From positions 1 to 64,000 of the forward strand of contig NZ_JAAIIJ010000018.1 in assembly GCF_012932445.1 (NCBI RefSeq): DNA of 64,000 nucleotides, written 5' to 3'. The position numbers and the translations under genes were made by a program. The stretch comes from Bifidobacterium panos (lineage in GTDB: Bacteria; Actinomycetota; Actinomycetes; Actinomycetales; Bifidobacteriaceae). Every line of letters starts with the position of its first letter. The first letter of the stretch is position 1. The notes below the pieces were generated by a model. It searched no databases, was not told the origin of the DNA, and saw only the letters and a program-made list of their open reading frames with translations. Below are positions 45,840 to 54,028 of this stretch, in pieces.

Positions 45840-47204
45840 TCAGTTCTTGAACGAGTGGATTGGGGCGGGGATGCGGCCGCCGCGGGTGACGAACGCCTCG
45901 CAGCTGGTTTGGTTCACCGGGATGATCGGCGCGTAGCCCATCAGGCCGCCGAAATTGGCCATATCGCCCACGCCCTTGCCTTCGACGGGGATGATGCGCA
46001 CGGCGGTGGTCTTCTGGTTGACCATGCCGATGGCCGCCTCGTCGGCGATGATGCCGGAGATCGTGGCCGCACTGGTCTCGCCCGGAATGGCGATCATGTC
46101 GAGGCCCACCGAGCACACGCAGGTCATGGCTTCGAGCTTTTCGATGGTCAGGCACCCGTTGGAGGCGGCGTCAATCATGTTCTTGTCTTCGGACACCGGG
46201 ATGAACGCGCCCGAAAGCCCGCCCACATACGAGGACGCCATGATGCCGCCCTTCTTGACCTGATCGTTGAGCATTGCGAGCGCGGCAGTGGTGCCGGGCG
46301 CGCCGACCTGCTCAAGGCCGATCTTCTCCAGCACTTCTCCCACCGAATCGCCGACCGCCGGCGTGGGGGCCAGCGACAGATCGATGATGCCGAACGGCAC
46401 GCCCAGGCGGCGCGAGGCCTCCTGCGCCACCAGTTGGCCGACGCGCGTGATCTTGAACGCGGTGCGCTTGATGGTCTCGCACAGGAACTCGAAATCCTTG
46501 CCCTTGGCCTCGTCCAGCGCACGCGAGACCACGCCCGGCCCGGACACGCCGACGTTGATCACCGCGTCGCCTTCCGTCACGCCGTGGAAGCCGCCGGCCA
46601 TGAAGGGATTGTCGTCCGGGGCGTTGCAGAAGGCCACGAACTTCACGCAGCCATAGGAATCGTTGTCGGCGGTGGCGTGGGCGATGTCTTTGATGATGTG
46701 GCCCAGCAGCTCCACCGAGTTCATGTCGATGCCGGTTTTGGTGGAGCCGACGTTCACCGACGAGCACACGATGTCGGTTTCGGCGAGCGCCTTCGGCAGG
46801 GAGCGAATCAGCATCTCCTCGGCCGGCGTCATGGCCTTGGAGACCAGCGCCGAATAGCCGCCAATCAGATCGACGCCGACCTCTTTGGCCGCGCGGTCGA
46901 GCGAGTGGGCGATCTTGACGAAATCATCGGGGCTCTTGCAGGAGCTGGCGCCCACCAGCGAAATCGGCGTGACGGTGATGCGCTTGTTGACGATCGGAAT
47001 GCCATAATCGCGCTCGATGGCCTCGCCTGTGGCGACCAGGTCCCTGGCGGTCGAGACGATCTTGTTGTAAACGTTCTCGCACACCTCGTCAACGCCGCCG
47101 GCCGCGCAATCCAGCAGGCTGATGCCCATGGTAATGGTGCGCACGTCGAGCTTTTCCTGCTCGATCATCTGGTTGGTCTCGTGGACCTCCATGATATTCA
47201 GCAT
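45840..47204 (-). CDS. UPF0210 (PFL family) protein
   Basis: A 454-residue conserved protein of unknown function, known structurally as a dimeric alpha/beta protein. It begins [20 protein letters not shown] and holds the family blocks [32 protein letters not shown] and [19 protein letters not shown] lies 6 nt before the ATG and is repeated 11 nt further up. It follows the ACT-domain gene, its usual partner, suggesting that the pair senses an amino acid or related ligand. Confidence 0.92.
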   Translation of the reverse strand: MLNIMEVHETNQMIEQEKLDVRTITMGISLLDCAAGGVDEVCENVYNKIVSTARDLVATGEAIERDYGIPIVNKRITVTPISLVGASSCKSPDDFVKIAHSLDRAAKEVGVDLIGGYSALVSKAMTPAEEMLIRSLPKALAETDIVCSSVNVGSTKTGIDMNSVELLGHIIKDIAHATADNDSYGCVKFVAFCNAPDDNPFMAGGFHGVTEGDAVINVGVSGPGVVSRALDEAKGKDFEFLCETIKRTAFKITRVGQLVAQEASRRLGVPFGIIDLSLAPTPAVGDSVGEVLEKIGLEQVGAPGTTAALAMLNDQVKKGGIMASSYVGGLSGAFIPVSEDKNMIDAASNGCLTIEKLEAMTCVCSVGLDMIAIPGETSAATISGIIADEAAIGMVNQKTTAVRIIPVEGKGVGDMANFGGLMGYAPIIPVNQTSCEAFVTRGGRIPAPIHSFKN

Positions 47205-47296
47205 GGTTATTCCTTACGTATTCCTTACGGTTACAAAAGGGCTTTGAGGCCTATTGATTCGTGATTAAAAGTCTTCGACCACCACTTTGGGCGGTG

Positions 47297-47331
47297 TTGT
47301 CGAACGATTGTCGAACGATTGTCGAACGTTT
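47297..47331. repeat. Three 12-bp TGTCGAACGATT repeats
   Basis: TGTCGAACGATT occurs in three consecutive, nearly exact copies, starting just past the ACT-domain gene's stop and about 95 bp before the UPF0210 start. Position and spacing suggest a regulatory site or a slipped-strand repeat. Confidence 0.7.
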
Positions 47332-47334
47332 GCG

Positions 47335-47607
47335 TCACACGCGGTGCATCTTGGTGAAGATTTCCTCGCGCTGGCAGCGAATGCGCACGCCGATCTCCTC
47401 GCCGAGCTTGTCAAGGTCGGCGACGATGGTGTCGAAACCCTCGTCGGAGGCGGAATAATCGACGATCATCATCATGTTGAAGAAGCCGTCGATGATGGTC
47501 TGCGAAATGTCGAGCACGTTGACATGGTGCGCGGAAAGGTAGGTGCACACGCGCGCAATGATGCCGACGGTGTCCTGTCCGACGACGGTGATGATGGCCT
47601 TGTTCAT
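47335..47607 (-). CDS. ACT domain-containing protein (UPF0237)
   Basis: A 90-residue single ACT domain: MNKAIITVVGQDTVGIIARV, NVLDISQTIIDGFFNMMMIV. ACT domains bind small ligands, often amino acids. ATG 47607 has GGGGAG 5 nt upstream. The gene pairs with the UPF0210 gene in many genomes; the two are separated here by 130 bp. Confidence 0.93.
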   Translation of the reverse strand: MNKAIITVVGQDTVGIIARVCTYLSAHHVNVLDISQTIIDGFFNMMMIVDYSASDEGFDTIVADLDKLGEEIGVRIRCQREEIFTKMHRV

Positions 47608-47755
47608 GAAGCTCCCCTGTTGGTTCGACGTGGGTAGGCACACCCCTTCGGGGCACCGCCACCAAGTATAGGAACAGCACACGCCAAGACGTTTGCCGTC
47701 AGAGCAAAGTGATGGCAAAATGATATCACTGTTGTTCCCCTTAAGGAGGTGGGCC

Positions 47756-48016
47756 ATGGCTTCGATTACGATTCGCCGGCTGGATGATGCTGCGCTTGTC
47801 CATCTCAAGGAAGCGGCCAAGGCGCACAATCGTTCAACCGAAGCTGAAGCAAGGTCGATTCTTGAGGAATATACGGCCGAGTTCGTCGCTCATAAGGCGG
47901 TCAGCACCGGCGACTTTTTCGAGCAGATACGCAAAGAGCTTGAAGGCGGGCTGAAAGACGACGAGCTGGATATCGCCCCGCGGCAAGACGGACCACGCCC
48001 GGCGGTTCTTTCATGA
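47756..48016 (+). CDS. FitA/VapB-type antitoxin
   Basis: An 86-residue ribbon-helix-helix protein (MASITIRRLDDAALVHLKEA, NRSTEAEARSILEEY), the layout of FitA-like antitoxins; the C-terminal part (TGDFFEQIRKEL) would wrap the PIN toxin. The ATG has a perfect AAGGAGGT 5 nt upstream. Overlaps the next gene by 4 nt (ATGA), so the two are coupled. Confidence 0.92.
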   Translation: MASITIRRLDDAALVHLKEAAKAHNRSTEAEARSILEEYTAEFVAHKAVSTGDFFEQIRKELEGGLKDDELDIAPRQDGPRPAVLS

Positions 48017-48453
48017 CGACACCGCGCTATCTTCTGGACACCAACGTTCTGTCCGAAGCGCTCAAAGAGCACGTGAACCCAAATGTCAACAGCTTTCTGC
48101 ATGGCCTGAGCCTCAGCAAGACATATATCAGCACCATTTCCGTAACCGAACTGCTGCACGGCGTCGAACGGTTGCCATCCAGCCACCGTCGACATCAGTT
48201 GGAACAAGTGGTTGAGCGGTTGCTCGAACAGTACGAGCGGCAAACGCTTTGCTTTGATTTGCCCGCCAGCTTGCAATGCGCGGTGATGCTTGCGATTCGG
48301 GATGCCAAGGGACGACCCACCAGTTTTCAGGATGCGCAAATCGCCGCCATCGCGAAAGTGAACGGCTGCACCGTCGCCACTCGAAACATCAAGGATTTCG
48401 AGGGTACCGGCGTCGCTCTAGTTAACCCGTGGGACGGCACTTGGCAGCAATGA
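48013..48453 (+). CDS. PIN-domain toxin (FitB/VapC type)
   Basis: A predicted RNase of 146 residues. The PIN acidic residues are visible: D9 in LLDTNVLSE, E46 in VTELLHG, D107 in FQDAQIAAIA and D128 in TRNIKDF. It forms an operon with the preceding antitoxin. Its last 32 nt overlap the 3' end of the opposite-strand PIN gene. Confidence 0.93.
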   Translation: MTTPRYLLDTNVLSEALKEHVNPNVNSFLHGLSLSKTYISTISVTELLHGVERLPSSHRRHQLEQVVERLLEQYERQTLCFDLPASLQCAVMLAIRDAKGRPTSFQDAQIAAIAKVNGCTVATRNIKDFEGTGVALVNPWDGTWQQ

Positions 48454-48880
48454 CGCCAGCTCCCCGCAGCAGCTTCAGGCACTCCAGAGCGTTCATATGG
48501 GCGACGGATGAATGCGCGAACGCCGCGGCATCGCGTGTGACGATCACATCCGCCTGGTTATCCTCGGCGACGACGCGAATCAACCCGTCTTCAAAATCCG
48601 GCTCGTCGGATTGATACGACTGACGCGCGTGCCGCACCAGCAAAGGGCGGATCTCAAACAGATCCAGCAATCTGCCGATGTCCTGACGCGCTTGGCTCTC
48701 CGTCCCATAATGGCGGCGCAATGCATAATAGGCATCGTTCAACGACGAGAGGGCCACCATAAGTTCGATATCGGATCTGCCCAAGCACACCGACAGCAAA
48801 TCGATGCATTCGCCATGAAACGGAACCCGCCTGTTATTGCAAAAATCAAGCACGATATTGGTGTCCAACAGCAGCTTCAT
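48422..48880 (-). CDS. Second PIN-domain toxin
   Basis: A 152-residue PIN protein of a different subgroup: D6 in LLLDTNIVLDF, an ND(A)YYALRR segment (D49), acidic residues D95/D98 in DFEDGL and D117 in IVTRD. Coupled by a 4-nt ATGA overlap to the upstream antitoxin. Convergent with the FitB-like gene, overlapping by 32 nt. Confidence 0.88.
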   Translation of the reverse strand: MKLLLDTNIVLDFCNNRRVPFHGECIDLLSVCLGRSDIELMVALSSLNDAYYALRRHYGTESQARQDIGRLLDLFEIRPLLVRHARQSYQSDEPDFEDGLIRVVAEDNQADVIVTRDAAAFAHSSVAHMNALECLKLLRGAGVIAAKCRPTG

Positions 48881-49179
48881 CGCATATCCCCCGCTCTGCG
48901 CGCACGTTCCTGCTCAATCAACTCTTCATCGGACAATCCGCCTTCCACTTCAGGCAGCTCACGATTGGCGAAATATTCCAGAATCTGCAGTTTGCGTTTC
49001 ATCTCGTGGCGTGCGAGCAGTTCCAACATCGTTCGCTCAAACTCGGGCAGCTCGCCAGTATCGGCGATATAGTCCGTCAGATCCCTGATGAGATCGGAAT
49101 ATGTTCGCCCGTTACGCTTGAGCACATCTTCGGCTTCGCGCTTACGATCCGCGTCCACTCTCGCCGTCACCATAGCCAT
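48877..49179 (-). CDS. RelB/DinJ-like antitoxin of the second PIN toxin
   Basis: A 100-residue protein with an N-terminal ribbon-helix-helix (MVTARVDADRKREAEDVLKR, TYSDLIRDLTDYI) and a charged C-terminal half that likely binds the toxin. Start taken at ATG 49179; GTG codons upstream are alternatives. RelB-type antitoxins with PIN toxins are a known mixed arrangement. Confidence 0.85.
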   Translation of the reverse strand: MAMVTARVDADRKREAEDVLKRNGRTYSDLIRDLTDYIADTGELPEFERTMLELLARHEMKRKLQILEYFANRELPEVEGGLSDEELIEQERARRAGDMR

Positions 49180-49320
49180 TGTCACCGCAATCACCACCTT
49201 GTAATACAAGTATTACATACTGTATCGAAAATAAACCAGACCAGCAACGCGACGAGCGGATTTGCCGCGCGTTTCGGCAGACAGGGCCGCGAGCAACCGG
49301 AAACTATTTAGAATAGGGAC

Positions 49321-50271
49321 ATGGGCAAGAGGACCGAGCGGGCGCAGGCGTGGGTTGATCGGGGTGTCGCGCGGTGGAACGCATCGTTTTTCGGACGGAT
49401 GATCAATCGGTTCGCTTCGCACAGCGGCGGCACGCTGGCCAACGGCATGGCATACAATCTGCTGTTCGCGTTCTTCTCCGGCATGTGGACGGTGTTCAGC
49501 GTCATCGCCCTGCTGTTCACCAACGACAACGCCCTGCTGGATTGGCTGGCGACCGAGCTCAAGCGCGTGGTTCCGAGCCTGGACATCGACCCCAGCACGA
49601 TCGGCGGCATTTCGTTGACGATGACTTGGACGGGCCTGATCACGTTCTGCCTGTTCCTGTGGAAGGTGCTGTGTTGTCTGGATGCGTGGCGCAGCGCGGC
49701 CTGGCTGATGATGGACAAGCCGAAACCGTTCTTCGACCCGTTCCAGATACGTCTGCTCGACACGCTGGCATTCCTCGGTTTGGCGTTGCTGTTCATCGTC
49801 TCCAGCATCGCCGGCGCGGTTTCGGGCGGTGCCGTGCGCCGCATGACCGCCCTGTTGCGCAAAATCAACATCTTGCAAGGCAACAACCCGCTTTTGACCG
49901 ATTCCGTCCTGATCGACTGCTCCGGTTTCATAATTGGCCTTATGCTGAACATTGCCCTGATGGCGCTGATGTTCCTGTTCGTGGCGCGCATCGACTGCGA
50001 CAAGCGGATTGTCGCCTTCACTTGCGCAGTCGCCGGACTGACGATATCCATTCTGCAGTTGTTGGGAAGCCGTCTGCTGGGCGGCGCGACTTTCAATCCG
50101 CTATTGGCACCGTTCGCGGCGATTATCGGCGTGCTGATCTGGTTCAGTTTCATCGCCCAAATCATGATGTATTGCACCGCTTTCCTCGCCGAAATGCAAG
50201 CGAGCCAAGCGGCTAAAAGCCGGATCAAAAAGACCGACCAGCGCAAAAACAAGATCAGCTCCCCGCAATGA
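49321..50271 (+). CDS. YihY/BrkB-like inner membrane protein
   Basis: A 316-residue integral membrane protein with about six hydrophobic segments. The family start NGMAYNLLFAFFSGMWTVFSV and the region TWTGLITFCLFLWKVL are typical of YihY/UPF0761. A basic tail follows. Earlier annotation as ribonuclease BN for this family is obsolete; the function is not established. Confidence 0.85.
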   Translation: MGKRTERAQAWVDRGVARWNASFFGRMINRFASHSGGTLANGMAYNLLFAFFSGMWTVFSVIALLFTNDNALLDWLATELKRVVPSLDIDPSTIGGISLTMTWTGLITFCLFLWKVLCCLDAWRSAAWLMMDKPKPFFDPFQIRLLDTLAFLGLALLFIVSSIAGAVSGGAVRRMTALLRKINILQGNNPLLTDSVLIDCSGFIIGLMLNIALMALMFLFVARIDCDKRIVAFTCAVAGLTISILQLLGSRLLGGATFNPLLAPFAAIIGVLIWFSFIAQIMMYCTAFLAEMQASQAAKSRIKKTDQRKNKISSPQ

Positions 50272-50520
50272 GCACAATGAGCACAATGAGGGAGCCGATA
50301 TGTTAGCTATCGTGTGAGTCGATTCACCACGCCCGCCGATTACTCGGACTTGGCATGCGAGTCTTCCTTCAGGAAGGGAATGCGCCGATATACAGGCCGA
50401 GCATCACCTTGTGCGGATGCGCGAAACGCTGGGACTGTTCGTGACTTTGCGATTGGTTTGTTGCCAAGGTTTTGGACAACGTCTTTTCCTCTCTCAAACG
50501 ACGGTATGGCGCCGCAAGCT

Positions 50521-50590
50521 TGTTCAAACTCATTTGAACTTGTTCAATCTTGTTCAAGCTCATTTGAACTTGTTCAAACTCATTTGAACT
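50521..50590. repeat. Seven 10-bp iterons (TGTTCAAACT / CATTTGAACT)
   Basis: Seven contiguous decamers: four of the TGTTCAAnCT type and three of the CATTTGAACT type. Each pair forms a near-palindrome TTCAA-ACTCA-TTTGAA. The strict 10-bp step puts all copies on one face of the helix. Confidence 0.85.
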
Positions 50591-50607
50591 GTTGTTGCGG
50601 CATAGAA

Positions 50608-50716
50608 AAACCGCACGGCCGAGCCGATTTAAATCGGCTAAGCCATGCGGTTATTCAAAACAGCCGTCACGCTATCACGATTGGCGACTCTTCGTAAGCC
50701 ACCCGGGCGTGTCGGC
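50608..50716. repeat. 109-bp direct repeat, left copy
   Basis: Matches 52472-52580 at 105 of 109 positions. It begins with a terminator-like hairpin (AACCGCA...TGCGGTT around a perfect GCCGATTTAAATCGGC). In the right copy it forms the downstream region of the ROK gene, so this copy appears to be a duplicate made when the ATPase cassette arrived. Confidence 0.85.
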
Positions 50717-50799
50717 AATTCCCAGTCATCAACTTTCCAATCAGGGGCATGCCGCACATAAGCCACTTATTCACTGTCCGCAAGCACCAACCGCAAGCG

Positions 50800-52137
50800 T
50801 CACACCAGCCGCGGACGCTGCAACACACTTGCCATATATACGGGCAGATACAGCACTTTGCCGTCACGTTCCACATTGGTCTGCGCCAGGACATACGCAT
50901 TGTCAATCGCATACCCCGGCGTATCCAACGCCTTGTTCAAAGCCGCATGGGAACGAAATCTTCTGCCGGACTTGATTTCCAAGGCAAGGACTCCGCCTGA
51001 TTCGTCTTCGATAAGAAAATCCAACTTGCCCGTCTTTTTACTGGTGAAATAATATGGGACGAACCCGTGTGCCGTCAACTCCTGGGCAATCACGTTCTCG
51101 TAGACACCGCCATAATTCATGCGCCCTTCAACACCAAGACCACCGAGTATGCCGAGGGTGGCCTGCTTGTCGTACGTGCTGGTCAACAGCCCGACGTCCG
51201 AATAGAACAGTTTGAGCAGCTTGCGCTCTTTGGACGCAAGTAACGGACTTTTCGGCTCCTCAACGTTGTAGACGGGCAATGCGACGTTGGCCTGGGACAG
51301 CCAAAGGAATTCATCTTCGATCTGGCTGTACCGTTTCACTTGGGAAATATCGCCGACCTTGAACCTGCGGGTGGAATTGTTCAGCTCGCTTGGAATCAGC
51401 CGATAGATTTCTTGGATGACCAGCCTGCGGCTCTTCGGCGCGTATTGGGTGATGTCCCGATTGTAAAAGCGTCTGATATCGGACTGGATTCGACGCACAT
51501 TGTCGATGGTTCCGTCTCGGACGAACGCGCCAACCGCATCCGGCATACCGCCCGTCAGCAAATACCTGTGGAACAGCCCCAGCATGCGTTCGTTGAGATA
51601 GTCGGGAACCGGCTGTTCCTTCCGCAACGACTCACGCACCATGTCGAAGGCCTCTTCCGTAAGCCCCATGCTCCAACAGAATTCCTCAAAATCCATCGGA
51701 AACATAAGGAGCTCCGACATATACCCAACCGGATACGAGCGCACATTCTCCAATTCCACCCCAAGCAGGGAACCGGAAAGGATGTAGTCGTATTCGCCCT
51801 TGTCCACCAGCGCCTTGATAAGCGTGACGATATTGGGACATTGCTGGACCTCATCGATGAATATCAGCGTCTCCCCCGGAACAAAGGCTTCGGATGCGGC
51901 GACGGAAATACGAAGCAGAAGGTCCTCAGGATCACGCGCGGCCGCGAACGACTCACGCGTCGCATCGTCCGTCGCAAGATTGAATTCAATGAAACGGCTA
52001 TATTCCGCACGCCCGAATTCACGGACGAGATATGTTTTGCCGACCTGACGGGCACCGGTGACAAGAAGCGCCTGTCTGGTCTTGCCTGACTTCCAAGCAA
52101 GCAGTTCGTCATATGCCTTTCGTTTCAATGATTCCAC
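50800..52137 (-). CDS. AAA family ATPase with C-terminal DUF4143 domain
   Basis: A 445-residue protein of the COG1373 kind. Walker A GARQVGKT (28-35) and Walker B LIFIDEVQQCPN (91-) are clear; the C-terminal DUF4143 part ends with a PD-(D/E)xK-like core (GKLDFLIEDESGGVLALEIKSG), hinting at a nuclease-type fold. The start is GTG 52137 after AGAAGG. Four 33-bp repeats lie just upstream. The gene and its promoter are bracketed by 109-bp direct repeats. The biological role of the family is unknown; many copies occur as isolated mobile-looking genes. Confidence 0.9.
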   Translation of the reverse strand: MESLKRKAYDELLAWKSGKTRQALLVTGARQVGKTYLVREFGRAEYSRFIEFNLATDDATRESFAAARDPEDLLLRISVAASEAFVPGETLIFIDEVQQCPNIVTLIKALVDKGEYDYILSGSLLGVELENVRSYPVGYMSELLMFPMDFEEFCWSMGLTEEAFDMVRESLRKEQPVPDYLNERMLGLFHRYLLTGGMPDAVGAFVRDGTIDNVRRIQSDIRRFYNRDITQYAPKSRRLVIQEIYRLIPSELNNSTRRFKVGDISQVKRYSQIEDEFLWLSQANVALPVYNVEEPKSPLLASKERKLLKLFYSDVGLLTSTYDKQATLGILGGLGVEGRMNYGGVYENVIAQELTAHGFVPYYFTSKKTGKLDFLIEDESGGVLALEIKSGRRFRSHAALNKALDTPGYAIDNAYVLAQTNVERDGKVLYLPVYMASVLQRPRLV

Positions 52138-52181
52138 CTTCTATCTAACAAAAATCACGATTCTATCTTATACTGTTATGA

Positions 52182-52312
52182 CACAAAGTCATATTCTAGA
52201 AATGCTGTTTTCAGCATAAAGTCGAATTCTAAAAATGCTATTTTCGACACAAAGTCAGATTCTAAAACACCTATTTAAAGCACAAAGTCGCATTTTGCAA
52301 TGCCATTGCCAG
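52182..52312 (-). promoter_or_regulatory. Four 33-bp repeats upstream of the ATPase gene
   Basis: CACAAAGTC cores start at 52182, 52215, 52248 and 52281, exactly 33 bp apart, each followed by (N)ATTCTAnAAATGC-like sequence. The step is close to three helical turns. The nearest copy is 45 bp from the start codon, so the array covers the promoter and looks like an operator. Confidence 0.85.
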
Positions 52313-52348
52313 CGTACGATTAGATTTTCGCAACATGCGAATGCAAAA

Positions 52349-52379
52349 CCCCGACGACTCAAATAGAAGAGCGTCGGGG
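52349..52379 (-). terminator. Terminator upstream of the ATPase promoter
   Basis: CCCCGACG pairs with CGTCGGGG around a 15-nt loop, with TTTT on the minus side. It would insulate the ATPase gene from ROK read-through. Confidence 0.7.
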
Positions 52380-52471
52380 TCGAATGGCTATTGGGGTCGA
52401 ATGGCTATTGCCGCAAATTAAATAAACGCGCTAAGCCCGCCTAGCCACAATATGTCTCATGGGCTGTCAAT

Positions 52472-52580
52472 AAACCGCACGGCCGAGCCAATTTGAATCG
52501 GCTAAGCCATGCGGTTATTCAAAACAGCCGTCACGCTATCACGATTGGCGACTCTTCATAAGCCACCCAGGCGTGTCGGC
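52472..52580. repeat. 109-bp direct repeat, right copy, with the ROK terminator
   Basis: Begins 1,864 bp after the left copy. It abuts the ROK stop codon region (52588). The hairpin AACCGCA/TGCGGTT with an inner AGCCnATT/AATCGGCT stem (52473-52516) is the likely ROK terminator; in the left copy the inner palindrome is perfect. Confidence 0.8.
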
Positions 52581-52587
52581 TACGTTT

Positions 52588-53829
52588 TCAATTGCCGTAC
52601 AGTCGTTCCGGCGACAGCGTCTCCTGCGTGGCGAGCACAATGCCACCGGCCAGACCGGCAAGGCGCCCGAGCGGGCTGCGTCCGATGCTCAGGTTTCGCG
52701 TGGTCAGCGGACGCGCTGTCTTATATACGGTGGTGCGGATGGCGGTGAGCAGCTCGTCGCTCGCCTCCGCAATGAGCCCGCCGACGATGATGTGCCGTGG
52801 ATTGAGGATGTTGCACAGCGTCGCCACCATGATGCCGATCGCTTCGCCCGCTTCACGTACCGCCTGTTCGGCACCGAGATTGCCGTCGTGAAGCCGTTCG
52901 ATGAGCTGTTCAACGCTGCCTGGTTCGTCGGCAGTCGGTGAAAGCACCTGCATGCGGCGCAACATGGCAGGTACGGATGCAATCGTCTCCAGACAGCCGG
53001 TCTGGCCACAGGCGCAGCGCTTGCGATTGCGCGGATCGTACGACGTGTGCCCGATTTCACCTGCCGCACCGTCGAATCCATGGAAGACGCGTCCGTCCTT
53101 GATGATGATGCCCCCTCCGATGCCGGTACCGATCTTCACTTCAATGATCGGCCTCTCGTCTTCGGGCAGTATGGCCGCATTGCCCAGCGCGCGAATGTTG
53201 GTGTCGTTTTCCACACTGACGGGACATCCGAGCGCGTCCTGCATGTGCTGTACCGCGTCGAATGCATCCCAGCCGGGCATGATGGGCGGTCGGATCGGCG
53301 TATCCTCACAAATGTCGATGCGCGCCGGCAGCGACAACGCGGCATGCCGCAACGGAAGGTCGGCGTTCGCTTCCGACGCCATGCGCCACAACTGTTCACT
53401 CACCCAGACCAGAAAGTCCTCCGGAGTGTAGTCAGTTATCGAAATCACATGCCACTCGTGCGCAAGCAGCTGCATATTCATGTCGGCGATGCCGAGCATG
53501 GTGTGCCGAGCACCCACGTCGGCCACCGCAATCAGACCAAGCTGATTGGCGATCATCAGTCGTTCCGCTGGCCGTCCACGGTCCACCGCGATCACACCGG
53601 AAGCCGCCAGCGTCCCCCTGCGCAGCAGCCCGTCCACACATGACGACACCGTCGAACGCGCCAAACCGGTCTCACGCACCAGCTCAGCCTTGCTGTTCGC
53701 CTTGCCGGAGGCGACCAGCATCGCAACTTCGCTCGGCAACTCGCTGCCGGTAACGGCCAACGTCCACGGCCGGTCCGGCAAGGTGAAGCGCCACTGTTTT
53801 TTCGTAGGCGACATTGCAGACTGCTTCAT
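52588..53829 (-). CDS. ROK family transcriptional repressor
   Basis: A 413-residue regulator of the NagC/XylR type. It has an N-terminal winged helix (SKAELVRETGLARSTVSSCV), a sugar-kinase-like ROK domain (GGGIIIKDGRVFHGFDGAAG) and the zinc motif GHTSYDPRNRKRCACGQTGC with CxCGxxGCxE. It is divergent from the alsE-alsK-MFS genes; the inverted repeat at 53874-53912 between them is its likely operator, and a sugar or sugar phosphate its likely inducer. Confidence 0.92.
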   Translation of the reverse strand: MKQSAMSPTKKQWRFTLPDRPWTLAVTGSELPSEVAMLVASGKANSKAELVRETGLARSTVSSCVDGLLRRGTLAASGVIAVDRGRPAERLMIANQLGLIAVADVGARHTMLGIADMNMQLLAHEWHVISITDYTPEDFLVWVSEQLWRMASEANADLPLRHAALSLPARIDICEDTPIRPPIMPGWDAFDAVQHMQDALGCPVSVENDTNIRALGNAAILPEDERPIIEVKIGTGIGGGIIIKDGRVFHGFDGAAGEIGHTSYDPRNRKRCACGQTGCLETIASVPAMLRRMQVLSPTADEPGSVEQLIERLHDGNLGAEQAVREAGEAIGIMVATLCNILNPRHIIVGGLIAEASDELLTAIRTTVYKTARPLTTRNLSIGRSPLGRLAGLAGGIVLATQETLSPERLYGN

Positions 53830-53873
53830 CGCAATCCTTTCAAGAATTGTTGGAATTTCAATGCTTTAGATAT

Positions 53874-53912
53874 ACGACAGATTAATGTCAAATTACGACA
53901 TAAATCTGTCGT
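53874..53912. promoter_or_regulatory. Inverted repeat, probable ROK operator
   Basis: ACGACAGATTAATGTC (53874-53889) faces GACATAAATCTGTCGT (53897-53912), 16-bp arms with one mismatch and a 7-bp centre. It lies in the divergent gap between the repressor and alsE, the usual site for autoregulated ROK control. Confidence 0.8.
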
Positions 53913-54028
53913 TGAACCACATTAATCGAAATCATATCGTAAGAATCACCTTAAGGAAAACGGCGAAAGCACAGTAGCTTCCCCGCGTTGGTACCGACGA
54001 AGACAGCCATCATAAGAAAGGACCCGAT

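Larger units (their letters stand above)
50272..50799. other. Gene-free stretch left of the ATPase gene
   Basis: No supported gene. It contains the 70-bp decamer array (50521-50590) and the left copy of the 109-bp direct repeat (50608-50716) with its palindromic hairpin. Confidence 0.65.
52138..52587. other. Region between the ATPase gene and the ROK regulator
   Basis: No gene. It holds the four 33-bp repeats (52182-52312), a terminator-like hairpin (52349-52379), a perfect 17-bp tandem duplication (52376-52409) and the right 109-bp repeat (52472-52580). Confidence 0.7.

Noticed and set aside
47297..47331. LexA (SOS) box because of repeated CGAAC
   Set aside because: The actinobacterial SOS box needs CGAAC facing GTTCG with a 4-nt gap; here the words are all in the same direction.
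50521..50590. Possible CRISPR or phage attachment repeat
   Set aside because: Units are contiguous decamers without spacers; no integrase or phage gene lies nearby.
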